A DNA stretch of 8,261 bases from RGIG4608 sp045631445. GTDB taxonomy: Bacteria > Bacillota > Clostridia > Oscillospirales > CAG-272. This document shows, in pieces, positions 1 to 5,620 of this stretch (position 1 is the stretch's first letter; the number at the start of each line of letters is the position of its first letter). Where the stretch lies: NCBI GenBank assembly GCA_045631445.1, contig JAZQUS010000133.1, positions 1 through 8,261 on the forward strand, read 5' to 3'. The position numbers and the translations under genes were made by a program. The notes under the pieces are model-generated. The model had not been told where the DNA came from. It did no database searches and saw only the letters and a list, made by a program, of their open reading frames with translations.

Positions 1-147
1 GTGGGTAATAATTTAGACCGCGCAAATCGTGCGCCTTCACTTCTGACGCGCTTGGCGCAAATGTTTTCACCGCACAAGTGCGATAAAAACCGCGCTTTGC
101 TATTCTGCACATAGAGTTTTTGATATCAAAATGGCTTCGCACAAATC

Positions 148-174
148 CGTAGGGGAGGGGTTTTCCCTCACGCC
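148..174 (+). repeat. Short CGTAGGGG-type hairpin repeat inside the loop of copy A
   Basis: CGTAGGGGAGGGG runs into TTTTCCCTCACGCC, giving the hairpin GAGGG (155-159) / CCCTC (165-169). It has the form CGTAGGGG-stem-loop-stem-CGCC and resembles the element at 202-227 read on the other strand. From memory, similar CGTAGGGG...CCCGC hairpins are common between genes of gut Clostridia. That recollection has not been checked here. Confidence 0.6.
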
Positions 175-201
175 AAAAATGAAATTAGTTTGAGTTCATA
201 A

Positions 202-227
202 GCGGGTGCACGGAGTGCCCCCCTACG
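202..227 (-). repeat. Second CGTAGGGG-type hairpin repeat, opposite orientation
   Basis: On the minus strand it reads CGTAGGGGGGCAC, TCC, GTGCACCCGC. The stem is GGG-x-GCAC / GTGC-x-CCC with one mismatch. It shares CGTAGGGG with the element at 148-174 and lies in the opposite orientation, so the two form an inverted pair inside the loop of copy A. It is followed at once by a perfect 7-bp hairpin, CTACGAA (223-229) / TTCGTAG (235-241). Confidence 0.6.
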
Positions 228-463
228 AAGATTGTTCGTAGCCATTTTGTTATCAAAAACTCTATGTGCAGAATAGCAAAGCGCGGTTTTTATCGCACTT
301 GTGCGGTGAAAACATTTGCGCCAAGCGCGTCAGAAGTGAAGGCGCACGATTTGCGCGGTCTAAATTATTACCCACTTATAAAAGTTTTTTGCGAGCTTTT
401 TTTCAAAAAAGCGAAAATTTTTATCTTTGTAACTACTCGATAAATCAAAATTTGAAATGTTAA

Positions 464-496
464 CAAAAAAGGTTACCACTTTCGTGATAACCTTTT
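464..496 (-). terminator. Intrinsic terminator of ackA
   Basis: Minus-strand stem: AAAAGGTTA (complement of 488-496) pairs with TAACCTTTT (complement of 467-475). It continues with 3 more pairs past one C-A mismatch, has a 4-nt loop, and is followed by a T run (complement of 465-470). It lies 13 nt after the ackA stop and immediately before the end of repeat copy A, so ackA transcripts should normally stop before entering the repeat. Confidence 0.85.
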
Positions 497-509
497 AGAA
501 AATCAAATA

Positions 510-1721
510 TTAGAGAGCTTTAACGAGAGCTTCTGTATCCTGAGCGATAACGAGTTCCTCGTTTGTGGGAATCATATAAACTGCAACCTTGGAAGCATCT
601 GTTGAAAGCTTTGTTACACCGGATGAACCGTAAGTTGCGAGGTTGAGTTCCTTGTTGAGCTCGATGCCGAGGAATTCAAGCCCTTCAAGAGCACCGCCAC
701 GGATCTTACCTGTGTTTTCACCGATACCTGCGGTAAATACAACTGCATCAAGACCGCCCATAGCAGCTGCATAAGAGCCGATGTACTTCTTAATCTGATA
801 GATAAGAATATCGATAGCAAGTTTAGCTCTATGGTTACCTTCCTTGATAGCTGCTTCAAGGTCACGGCAGTCGGAGGAAACTCCGGAAATACCGAGGAAG
901 CCACACTTCTTATTGAGGTAGCTGTTTACTTCGTCGATGGAGTAGCCCTTCTTTTCCATAATGTATGTTACAAGAGCAGGGTCGATATCACCACAACGAG
1001 TACCCATAATTGTACCTGCAAGGGGAGTGAATCCCATTGTTGTGTCGATACACTTGCCGTCTTTAACTGCGGAAATGGAAGAACCGTTACCAAGGTGGCA
1101 TGTTACAATCTTTGTGCCCTCTGCCTTACCGCCGAGAAGCTTAATCATCTCGCCTGCAACGTAGCGGTGAGATGTTCCGTGCATACCGTAACGACGGATG
1201 CCGTATTCTTCATAAAGGTCATAGGAAACACCGTACATGTATGCTTCTTCAGGCATTGTCTGATGGAAAGCTGTGTCGAATACGAGCGCCTGAGGTGTGC
1301 CGGGAAGAATGTCAAGGCATGCCTGAATACCCTGAAGAGATGCGGGAGTGTGAAGAGGAGCAAGGTCGCGGCACTTCTTGTCGAGAATGTCATAAACCTC
1401 TTGTGTGAGGATTACAGACTGTGAGAAATACTGACCACCGTGAACTGCTCTGTGACCAACTGCTTCGATTTCGCTCATAGAAGCGATGCAGCCGTGATCT
1501 GCGTGAAGAAGAGCATCAACAACTGCCTTCATAGCTTCTGTATGATTGGGCATTGCGATTTCTGCGGAATAAGTAACACCCTTAACGAGCTGCTTGTGAG
1601 TGAGTCTGCCGTCAATGCCGATTCTTTCGCAAAGACCTTTAGCAATAACGTCGCCGTTAGTTGTGTCAAAAAGCTGATATTTGAGCGAGCTTGAGCCCGC
1701 GTTTACAACGAGTACATTCAT
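510..1721 (-). CDS. ackA: Acetate kinase
   Basis: Acetate kinase transfers phosphate between acetyl phosphate/ADP and acetate/ATP in the cytoplasm, the ATP-yielding last step of the Pta-AckA fermentation route. The 403-residue product has the usual family length. Signatures in order are NAGSSSLKY at 7-15, GHRAVHGG at 89-96, VFDTAFH at 147-153, GMHGTSHRYV at 179-188, HLGNGSS at 209-215, DTTMGFTPLAG at 226-236, AGIGEN at 331-336 and TNEE near 386-389. Asn7, Arg91, Asp149, His181, His209 and Arg242 correspond to known active-site residues of the Methanosarcina enzyme, so it should be active. The ATG at 1721 is chosen over an in-frame TTG at 1736 because the GGAGG ribosome binding site lies between them and because the protein then begins MNVLVVN as in homologues. 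It is transcribed divergently from tmcAL from its own promoter and ends in its own terminator. No pta gene is adjacent, which is unusual for this gene. Confidence 0.98.
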   Translation of the reverse strand: MNVLVVNAGSSSLKYQLFDTTNGDVIAKGLCERIGIDGRLTHKQLVKGVTYSAEIAMPNHTEAMKAVVDALLHADHGCIASMSEIEAVGHRAVHGGQYFSQSVILTQEVYDILDKKCRDLAPLHTPASLQGIQACLDILPGTPQALVFDTAFHQTMPEEAYMYGVSYDLYEEYGIRRYGMHGTSHRYVAGEMIKLLGGKAEGTKIVTCHLGNGSSISAVKDGKCIDTTMGFTPLAGTIMGTRCGDIDPALVTYIMEKKGYSIDEVNSYLNKKCGFLGISGVSSDCRDLEAAIKEGNHRAKLAIDILIYQIKKYIGSYAAAMGGLDAVVFTAGIGENTGKIRGGALEGLEFLGIELNKELNLATYGSSGVTKLSTDASKVAVYMIPTNEELVIAQDTEALVKAL

Positions 1722-1729
1722 GAAATGAA

Positions 1730-1734
1730 CCTCC
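1730..1734 (-). promoter_or_regulatory. Ribosome binding site fixing the ackA start
   Basis: GGAGG on the minus strand, 8 nt before the ATG at 1721. It overlaps the region downstream of the in-frame TTG at 1736, which rules that longer start out. Confidence 0.85.
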
Positions 1735-1754
1735 AAAAAAATTAATTACATTTT

Positions 1755-1783
1755 ATTATACACTATAAATCATATAATTTCAA
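1755..1783 (-). promoter_or_regulatory. Sigma-A promoter of ackA
   Basis: Minus strand: TTGAAA (complement of 1778-1783), 17-bp spacer, TATAAT (complement of 1755-1760). Transcription should start near 1748, leaving a leader of about 27 nt. It lies in the 91-bp gap shared with divergent tmcAL. Confidence 0.85.
1773..1778 (+). promoter_or_regulatory. Possible -10 box for tmcAL
   Basis: TATAAT on the plus strand, 35 nt before the tmcAL start. No good -35 lies 16-18 bp upstream. It overlaps the ackA -35, so if both are used the two polymerases would compete for the same DNA. Confidence 0.35.
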
Positions 1784-1812
1784 TAGATTTTTGAAAAAAG
1801 GAGAATTTAAAA

Positions 1813-2961
1813 ATGGCATTTGGTATAGTTTGCGAATATAATCCGTTTCACAACGGGCATTTACACCAAATAAATGAAATAAAGAAAATCACGGACGAGC
1901 CGATAATTTGCGTTATGAGTGGCAATTTTACTCAACGCGGAGAAATTGCTATTGCGGATAAGTATGCAAGAGCAAAAATGGCAATTGAGGGTGGCGCGGA
2001 TTTGGTTGTTGAATTGCCTGTGCCTTTTTCAATAGCAAGCGCGGAATATTTTGCCTCTGCAGGTGTGAATATTCTTGCAAGAATGGGTGTGGACAAGCTT
2101 TCGTTTGGCTCGGAGAGTGCAGATGCTGAAAAGATAATGAAAATTGCAAAAATTGCCGCTTCCGATGAATTCAAGTGTGAGTGTGCCAATCTTTCAAAGG
2201 AACAGGGAAGCACGGGTGCGTATTTTAATTTGCTTGCAGAAAAATCTGGTGTTAGTGATATTAAATCAAACGATATTTTGGCTATTGAATATGCAAAAGC
2301 AATCATCAAAAATGGATATAATATGCAGATTTGCCCAATAAAACGAGAGGGAAATGCATATCGCGACACTCAGTTATCTCTTGGAGAACTGCCGAGTGCG
2401 AGCGCGATTAGAGAAGCAATTTATAAGGGTGATTTTGATGAAATTTGTACCTTTGTTCCGACCTCTACGCTTGAAATTCTAAACGAAAATGAACTTTCTG
2501 ATGTCGAAAGAGTTAAAAATGCGGTTTTGCTTACGCTTAGATTGATTGATTGTGATAAATTGGACGTTGCAATTAGCGACAGGGGGCTTGTAAACAGAAT
2601 TCTTGACACCGCTCACGAATGTGCTTCGTTTAATGAATTTGAATATAAATTGCAGACTAAAAAATACACTGCGAGTGCAATAAGACGCGCGATTTTATAT
2701 ATTTTGCTCGGCATTAAGCAGAGTGATATTGAAAAAAAGCCTGAATATACCGTTTTACTTGGTGCAAACGGTAGGGGCAGGGAGTATTTATCATCAATTC
2801 GCAAGAATGAAAATGCAATTAGGGTTATTACAAAGCCTGCAGATGCCGAGGAAAGCCGTCAATTAGAGCTTTCTAAAAAAGCGGATGCGTTTTACACAAT
2901 GTGCTTTGAAAACAAAAAAGAGAGTGGATTTTATATAAGAAAGTCACCTGTGATAGTTTGA
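1813..2961 (+). CDS. tmcAL: tRNA(Met) cytidine acetate ligase (YlbM/TmcAL family)
   Basis: TmcAL adenylates acetate with ATP and transfers the acetyl group to N4 of the wobble cytidine (C34) of elongator tRNA-Met, giving ac4C, which helps AUG versus AUA decoding. The 382-residue protein is slightly shorter than the roughly 415-residue Bacillus protein but complete at both ends. The N-terminus has the nucleotidyltransferase signature GIVCEYNPFHNGH at 4-16, with the HNGH (HxGH-type) nucleotide-binding motif at 13-16. GNFTQRGEIA and GADLVVELP follow in the order typical of the family. The middle region (around 150-200) carries the SNDILAIEY and PSASAIR blocks. The ATG at 1813 is preceded by AAAGGAG with a 9-nt spacer. 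It is divergent from ackA, which makes or consumes the same substrate, acetate. The stop codon is 3 nt from repeat copy B, and no conventional terminator lies between. Confidence 0.95.
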   Translation: MAFGIVCEYNPFHNGHLHQINEIKKITDEPIICVMSGNFTQRGEIAIADKYARAKMAIEGGADLVVELPVPFSIASAEYFASAGVNILARMGVDKLSFGSESADAEKIMKIAKIAASDEFKCECANLSKEQGSTGAYFNLLAEKSGVSDIKSNDILAIEYAKAIIKNGYNMQICPIKREGNAYRDTQLSLGELPSASAIREAIYKGDFDEICTFVPTSTLEILNENELSDVERVKNAVLLTLRLIDCDKLDVAISDRGLVNRILDTAHECASFNEFEYKLQTKKYTASAIRRAILYILLGIKQSDIEKKPEYTVLLGANGRGREYLSSIRKNENAIRVITKPADAEESRQLELSKKADAFYTMCFENKKESGFYIRKSPVIV

Positions 2962-2964
2962 ATT

Positions 2965-3373
2965 TCAAATTTTGATTTATAGGGGAGTTACAAAGTAAAG
3001 AATATCTTCTTTTTCGAGAAAAAGAAGCAAAAAGCTTTTAATCGTGGGTGTTAAATTAAACCGCGCAAATCGTGTTGTTTTGTGAAGCAAAACAACACAT
3101 AACGATTTTCTCACTGTTGGCAGGCAGTTCGAAAATCTGTGATTTGCTATTGCAAAGTGTAGCCATTTTGCTATCAAAACGGCTATGTGCAGAGTAGCAA
3201 GGCGCGGTTTCTCTGTTTTCACGAAAACGGAGAAACATTTGTGACGAGCGCTAAGAAGTGAGTTACGCGCGTTGCGCGAAATTTGTTTACCATAACACGA
3301 TTAAAAGTTTTGCGGAGCTTTTTCAAAAGCGACCCTTTTTTGCTTTGTAACTATTCGCTAAATCCACAATTTG
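2965..3373 (+). repeat. Long modular palindromic repeat, copy B (complete)
   Basis: This complete copy defines the plus orientation used here. The ends are inverted repeats: TCAAATTTTGATTTATAGGG at 2965-2984, with GTTACAAAG at 2987-2995, versus CTTTGTAACT (3344 onward) to CAATTTG ending at 3373. Reading inward from the left are the hairpin CTTCTTTTT (3006-3014) / AAAAAGAAG (3019-3027), then TTTTAATCGTGGGTGTTAAATT, then CCGCGCAAATCG. Next come hairpin TGTTGTTTTG (3073-3082) / CAAAACAACA (3088-3097), hairpin GATTTTC (3104-3110) / GAAAATC (3131-3137), and a central hairpin around GCCATTTTGCTATCAAAACGGC. The right arm has a 14-bp stem 3207-3220 / 3223-3236, GTGAC 3241-3245 / GTTAC 3262-3266, and GCTTTT 3318-3323 / AAAAGC 3326-3331. 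It fills the gap between the tmcAL stop and the yceD promoter. No coding function is supported. Confidence 0.9.
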
Positions 3374-3415
3374 TTTGTATCTTTAATAATGTGGAAGAAA
3401 AAATACTCAAAGCTC

Positions 3416-3444
3416 TTGACAAGAATGAAAATATCGGTTATAAT
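3416..3444 (+). promoter_or_regulatory. Perfect-consensus sigma-A promoter for yceD
   Basis: TTGACA at 3416-3421, 17-bp spacer, TATAAT at 3439-3444, identical to the sigma-A consensus. Start expected near 3451, giving a leader of about 42 nt. It lies 43 nt beyond the end of repeat copy B, so yceD/rpmF transcription does not depend on reading through the repeat. Confidence 0.93.
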
Positions 3445-3479
3445 GTTTTCCGTTGTTTTATTTGACAGTAATTTTTCAA

Positions 3480-3486
3480 AAGGAGA
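3480..3486 (+). promoter_or_regulatory. Ribosome binding site supporting the GTG start of yceD
   Basis: AAGGAGA; the GGAG core is 7 nt before GTG at 3493. No ATG or TTG in frame is better placed, which fixes the non-ATG start. Confidence 0.8.
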
Positions 3487-3492
3487 AAAAAA

Positions 3493-3999
3493 GTGATTAT
3501 TGATCTTAAACCGATGCTTCGCGGTGAGATAAACAGTATTGATATTGATTTCGTTCTCACGCCTGAAATAATTGAAGACGTTACCTTTACCGACGGTGCT
3601 CGCGTTTGCGGTAAAATCACAAACCAAGCAGGATATATGCGCTTGGTACTCAATGCAGAGCTTCCTTATATTGGTGAGTGTGCTCGTTGTCTTGGAGAGG
3701 TTCGCGGAATTTTCTTGCTTGATTTTGAAAGAACGGTAGTCACAGATGGAATGGTGAGTGAAGAAAGACTTGAGGAGGGCGTTGACGAGTATATTGTTAT
3801 TGAAGATGACAAGCTTGTTCTCGACGATACCGTTCGCGAGGAGCTTCTCTTTGAATTTCCAAAAAAATTGCTCTGTTCCGAGGATTGCGAGGGACTTTGC
3901 CCCAAGTGTGGAAAACCCAAAAAAGAGGGCGATTGCGGTTGCGTGACAAAAGAAATTGATCCAAGATTAGAAGTTTTAAAAAAATTACTTGACAAATGA
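3493..3999 (+). CDS. yceD: YceD/DUF177 family protein
   Basis: This 168-residue protein belongs to the DUF177/YceD family (YlbN in Bacillus). Its bacterial and plant members are linked to accumulation or processing of 23S rRNA and are almost always encoded next to rpmF. The biochemical activity is unknown. The sequence shows the family's ECARCLGE block with Cys63 and Cys66, an acidic middle (about 90-115), and a C-terminal cluster Cys128, Cys132, Cys136, Cys139, Cys148 and Cys150 in the form CxxxCxGLCPKCG. The cluster suggests a zinc-binding site, although this is inferred from spacing alone. It starts with GTG behind a good ribosome binding site. It has its own perfect-consensus promoter, and rpmF follows after 63 nt. 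The last codons (Leu-Asp-Lys-stop) also encode the -35 box of the rpmF promoter, so the two constraints overlap there. Confidence 0.93.
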   Translation: MIIDLKPMLRGEINSIDIDFVLTPEIIEDVTFTDGARVCGKITNQAGYMRLVLNAELPYIGECARCLGEVRGIFLLDFERTVVTDGMVSEERLEEGVDEYIVIEDDKLVLDDTVREELLFEFPKKLLCSEDCEGLCPKCGKPKKEGDCGCVTKEIDPRLEVLKKLLDK

Positions 4000-4017
4000 A
4001 AAATTATGTAGTATAAT
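3989..4017 (+). promoter_or_regulatory. Perfect-consensus sigma-A promoter for rpmF, -35 inside yceD
   Basis: TTGACA at 3989-3994, 17-bp spacer, TATAAT at 4012-4017. The -35 lies in the last sense codons of yceD (CTT GAC AAA). This gives rpmF an extra transcript above the yceD-rpmF readthrough, which fits the greater need for a ribosomal protein. Start expected near 4024. Confidence 0.92.
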
Positions 4018-4046
4018 ATCGTAGATAAATTGTGTATCACACTAAC

Positions 4047-4055
4047 AAGGAGGTG
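4047..4055 (+). promoter_or_regulatory. Strong ribosome binding site of rpmF
   Basis: AAGGAGGTG, the full anti-Shine-Dalgarno complement, 7 nt before ATG 4063. It decides against the in-frame TTG at 4030, which has no ribosome binding site and would add 11 residues not seen in L32. Confidence 0.88.
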
Positions 4056-4062
4056 TAGGACA

Positions 4063-4245
4063 ATGGCAGTACCAAAGAGAAAAGTGTCTAAGGCTCGTAG
4101 AGACAAAAGACGTTCAAACAACTGGAAGCTTAATCTTCCCGGCATCGTAAAGTGCCCTAAGTGCGGAGAATTCGTGCTTTCTCACAGAGTTTGCAAGAAG
4201 TGCCGTTCTTACAATGGCAAGGAAGTTATCAAAGAGGAAGCGTAA
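4063..4245 (+). CDS. rpmF: 50S ribosomal protein L32 (bL32), zinc-ribbon form
   Basis: bL32 is a small structural protein of the large ribosomal subunit. The 60-residue product starts MAVPKRKVSKARRDKRRS, the typical basic N-terminus. It carries four cysteines, Cys31-x2-Cys34 and Cys44-x2-Cys47, the zinc-ribbon form of L32 rather than the cysteine-free form some bacteria switch to under zinc limitation. Length and motif order match the family. It sits downstream of yceD, the classic arrangement. It has its own consensus promoter and a near-perfect ribosome binding site, so it is expected to be highly expressed, and it is followed by a strong terminator. The fatty-acid genes plsX/fabH that often follow rpmF elsewhere are absent here. 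Confidence 0.98.
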   Translation: MAVPKRKVSKARRDKRRSNNWKLNLPGIVKCPKCGEFVLSHRVCKKCRSYNGKEVIKEEA

Positions 4246-4259
4246 TTTCGCTTCGATAA

Positions 4260-4280
4260 CCGCTTAAATATTTAAAGCGG
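4260..4280 (+). other. Small hairpin between the rpmF stop and its terminator
   Basis: CCGCTT (4260-4265) pairs with AAGCGG (4275-4280) around a 9-nt AT-rich loop, with no T run after it. It may protect the 3' end or be incidental; it is not itself a convincing terminator. Confidence 0.5.
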
Positions 4281-4295
4281 AATTTCCTATAAAAT

Positions 4296-4339
4296 AAGGA
4301 ACTTATTCTGTTTTATGACGAGAAAAGTTCCTTTTTTTA
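4296..4339 (+). terminator. Intrinsic terminator of the yceD-rpmF unit
   Basis: AAGGAACTT (4296-4304) pairs with AAGTTCCTT (4325-4333). Four further inner pairs form past one bulged A (4306-4309 with 4321-4324), leaving a loop at 4310-4320. Seven T (4332-4338) follow. This is a canonical Rho-independent terminator. Confidence 0.92.
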
Positions 4340-4368
4340 TTTACTAAATTGAAAATGGAGAAATTAAT

Positions 4369-5571
4369 ATGAAAAAATCAACTATTATTACTATCGTGGC
4401 GTTTGTGCTTGGACTTGTTGTTCTCACTGCGGGATTTATTCTTTTGACAGACAATAACATCTCAAACAAGATTTTCACAACCACAACAACTACAACTACC
4501 GGCGGTTCAACCTCAAGTGAACCCGTTCCCGAATATGATTCTACGGTATTTTTTGGTATGGATATGACTGAGTATGTTACACTTGGTCAGTATAAGGATC
4601 TTGTTATTGAGGCGGACAAGGTAGAGGCCACTGATGAGGAAGTGGACTTTAATATTTACAAGGTTATGTGCGTTTCAGGGGATATAACGAAGGTATATGA
4701 GGGAACTGTTGCCGAAAAGGTTGTTTTCAACTTTGATTATACGGGATACCTTACAAATGAGGATGGTACACTTGGTGAAAAGTTTAGTGGTGGCTCTGCT
4801 ACAAATCAGCTTGCTTACATTGACGGTACTGACTTTATAACTTTGTCATCCTCAGGAGAAGGCAAATTTATAGACGGCTTTGCACAGGGAATGATTAATG
4901 CAACTGTTGGTGAAACATTCAAAATTGATATTACTTTCCCAAGCAATTATGGTAATCAGGAAATGGCGGGCAAGAAAACTGTTTTCGAGGTAAAGGTTAA
5001 CTATACCGCAACCGCAGAGCCAACTGACGGTTGGGTTAAGCAATATACAAAGGATGAGTATAAAACTGTTGACGAGCTCAGAGAGGCTCTTAAAAAGGAT
5101 ATTGAGGATGGCTTCAAGAAAACTAACCTTTCACTTCTTTGGGATAAAATCATTGAGAATGCTACTGTGATTTCCTTACCCACAGAACAGGTTGATATTC
5201 TTTATAATCAGCTCGTTGCTGAAATTCAATCCTATGCGGATTACTCTGAGTATTACTTCGGTGCGAAGTATGATTTCGATGGAGTACTTAAGTACTTTGG
5301 TTTTGCAAACAAAGACGAGCTTCGCAATTATGCAGAAGAAGTAATTGAGGGTGACATTGTTTATTATGCAGTAATTCAGACAGAAAATCTCACTGCTACC
5401 GACGAGGAGTATCGCGCTTTGCTCGACACTATTATTGAGCAAACCGGCAAGACCGAGGATGAGGTTTTTAAGATTTATACCGAGGATTATATCCGCAAGC
5501 AGATTGTTCTTAATAAGCTTGATGATCATATTTACGATCTTAATACTTTCGTTTTGAAAACTGAAGAATAA
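4369..5571 (+). CDS. Membrane-anchored trigger-factor-like peptidyl-prolyl isomerase/chaperone
   Basis: The 400-residue protein carries the last two of trigger factor's three domains behind a membrane anchor. Residues 5-27 form one hydrophobic segment after MKKS, with no lipobox cysteine, so it is probably an uncleaved signal anchor with the rest outside the cell. A Thr-rich linker follows with eight Thr in a row (37-44). Residues 72-95 (LGQYKDLVIEADKVEATDEE) match the strand that joins the ribosome-binding and FKBP domains in trigger factor. Residues 115-212 resemble the FKBP-type isomerase domain: FNFDYTGYL, EKFSGGSA, FIDGFAQGM, VGETFKIDITFP and MAGKKTVFEVKV. Residues 229-395 resemble the C-terminal chaperone arms, with KTVDELREALKKDIE and TATDEEYRALLD. 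The GFRKGKxP ribosome-binding signature is missing. The likely role is folding exported proteins, comparable to PrsA, by inference. The ATG follows TGGAG with an 8-nt spacer. No clear promoter lies in the 30 nt after the rpmF terminator. Isomerase activity is unproven. Confidence 0.85.
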   Translation: MKKSTIITIVAFVLGLVVLTAGFILLTDNNISNKIFTTTTTTTTGGSTSSEPVPEYDSTVFFGMDMTEYVTLGQYKDLVIEADKVEATDEEVDFNIYKVMCVSGDITKVYEGTVAEKVVFNFDYTGYLTNEDGTLGEKFSGGSATNQLAYIDGTDFITLSSSGEGKFIDGFAQGMINATVGETFKIDITFPSNYGNQEMAGKKTVFEVKVNYTATAEPTDGWVKQYTKDEYKTVDELREALKKDIEDGFKKTNLSLLWDKIIENATVISLPTEQVDILYNQLVAEIQSYADYSEYYFGAKYDFDGVLKYFGFANKDELRNYAEEVIEGDIVYYAVIQTENLTATDEEYRALLDTIIEQTGKTEDEVFKIYTEDYIRKQIVLNKLDDHIYDLNTFVLKTEE

Positions 5572-5577
5572 AAATTT

Positions 5578-5611
5578 ACCGCGAGTTCAAACGAACTCGC
5601 GGTTTGTTGTT
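5578..5611 (+). terminator. Terminator after the trigger-factor-like gene, probably bidirectional
   Basis: ACCGCGAGTTC (5578-5588) pairs perfectly with GAACTCGCGGT (5593-5603) around AAAC, followed by TTGTTGTT. On the minus strand the same hairpin is followed by AAATTTTTATT, so it could also stop transcripts coming leftward from the dehydrogenase operon through repeat copy C. Confidence 0.88.
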
Positions 5612-5620
5612 GGGTTAAGT

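Larger units (their letters stand above)
1..375. repeat. Inverted repeat, 136-bp arms, 135/136 identical
   Basis: Left arm 1-136 and right arm 240-375 match as reverse complements except for one base (T126; the partner gives A). The arms span conserved family blocks: CCGCGCAAATCG, two small hairpins, CGCGCTTTGC, and the CTCTGCACATAGAG-like block. The arms are cut only by the window start, so the palindrome may extend outward, since 376-455 is the outer arm of the same element. A transcript would fold into a very long hairpin, and the DNA could extrude as a cruciform. Confidence 0.93.
1..455. repeat. Long palindromic intergenic repeat, copy A (left end cut by window)
   Basis: Copy A of a family seen four times here. 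Positions 1-136 and 240-375 are reverse complements over 136 bp with a single mismatch (126 versus its partner). The 103-bp centre (137-239) holds unrelated short hairpins. To the right of the inner arm come a hairpin (GCTTTTTT 395-402 with AAAAAAGC 405-412) and the family's end sequence: CTTTGTAACT (425-434) and then TCAAAATTTGA (445-455). The matching left end must lie before base 1, so the full element is probably about 80 bp longer. Each arm carries the family hairpins: GCGCC 31-35 with GGCGC 54-58, and a 13-bp stem 63-75 with 78-90. Unlike copies B and C, both halves of A are of the same arm type, so it has no clear orientation. It ends about 10 nt from the ackA terminator. I see no transposase and no target-site duplication. 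Confidence 0.9.

Noticed and set aside
1..455. CRISPR array
   Set aside because: The repeats are few, long, inverted and far apart, with no regular short direct repeats or spacers, and no cas genes nearby.
266..463. 65-codon frame in copy A
   Set aside because: Repeat-derived, starts inside the right arm of the palindrome, with no ribosome binding site.
831..1424. 197-codon plus-strand frame opposite ackA
   Set aside because: Shadow of ackA: the minus-strand product has full acetate kinase motifs, and the plus frame has no recognisable protein features.
1722..1736. Longer ackA start at TTG 1736
   Set aside because: The extension would include the ribosome binding site, and homologues begin at MNVLVVN-like sequence.
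2965..3373. Insertion sequence with transposase
   Set aside because: No open frame with transposase features, and no matching target-site duplication could be seen at the ends of B or C; a MITE origin stays possible.
2965..3373. tRNA, riboswitch or T-box of known class
   Set aside because: No tRNA-like cloverleaf with a T-arm, no T-box sequence and no recognised riboswitch core; the element follows stop codons rather than preceding starts.
3462..3467. Second TTGACA upstream of yceD
   Set aside because: No -10 box follows at 16-18 bp; that stretch is the ribosome binding site.
3666..4145. 159-codon minus-strand frame over yceD/rpmF
   Set aside because: Antisense shadow, Ser-rich through codon complement, crossing two recognised genes and a promoter.
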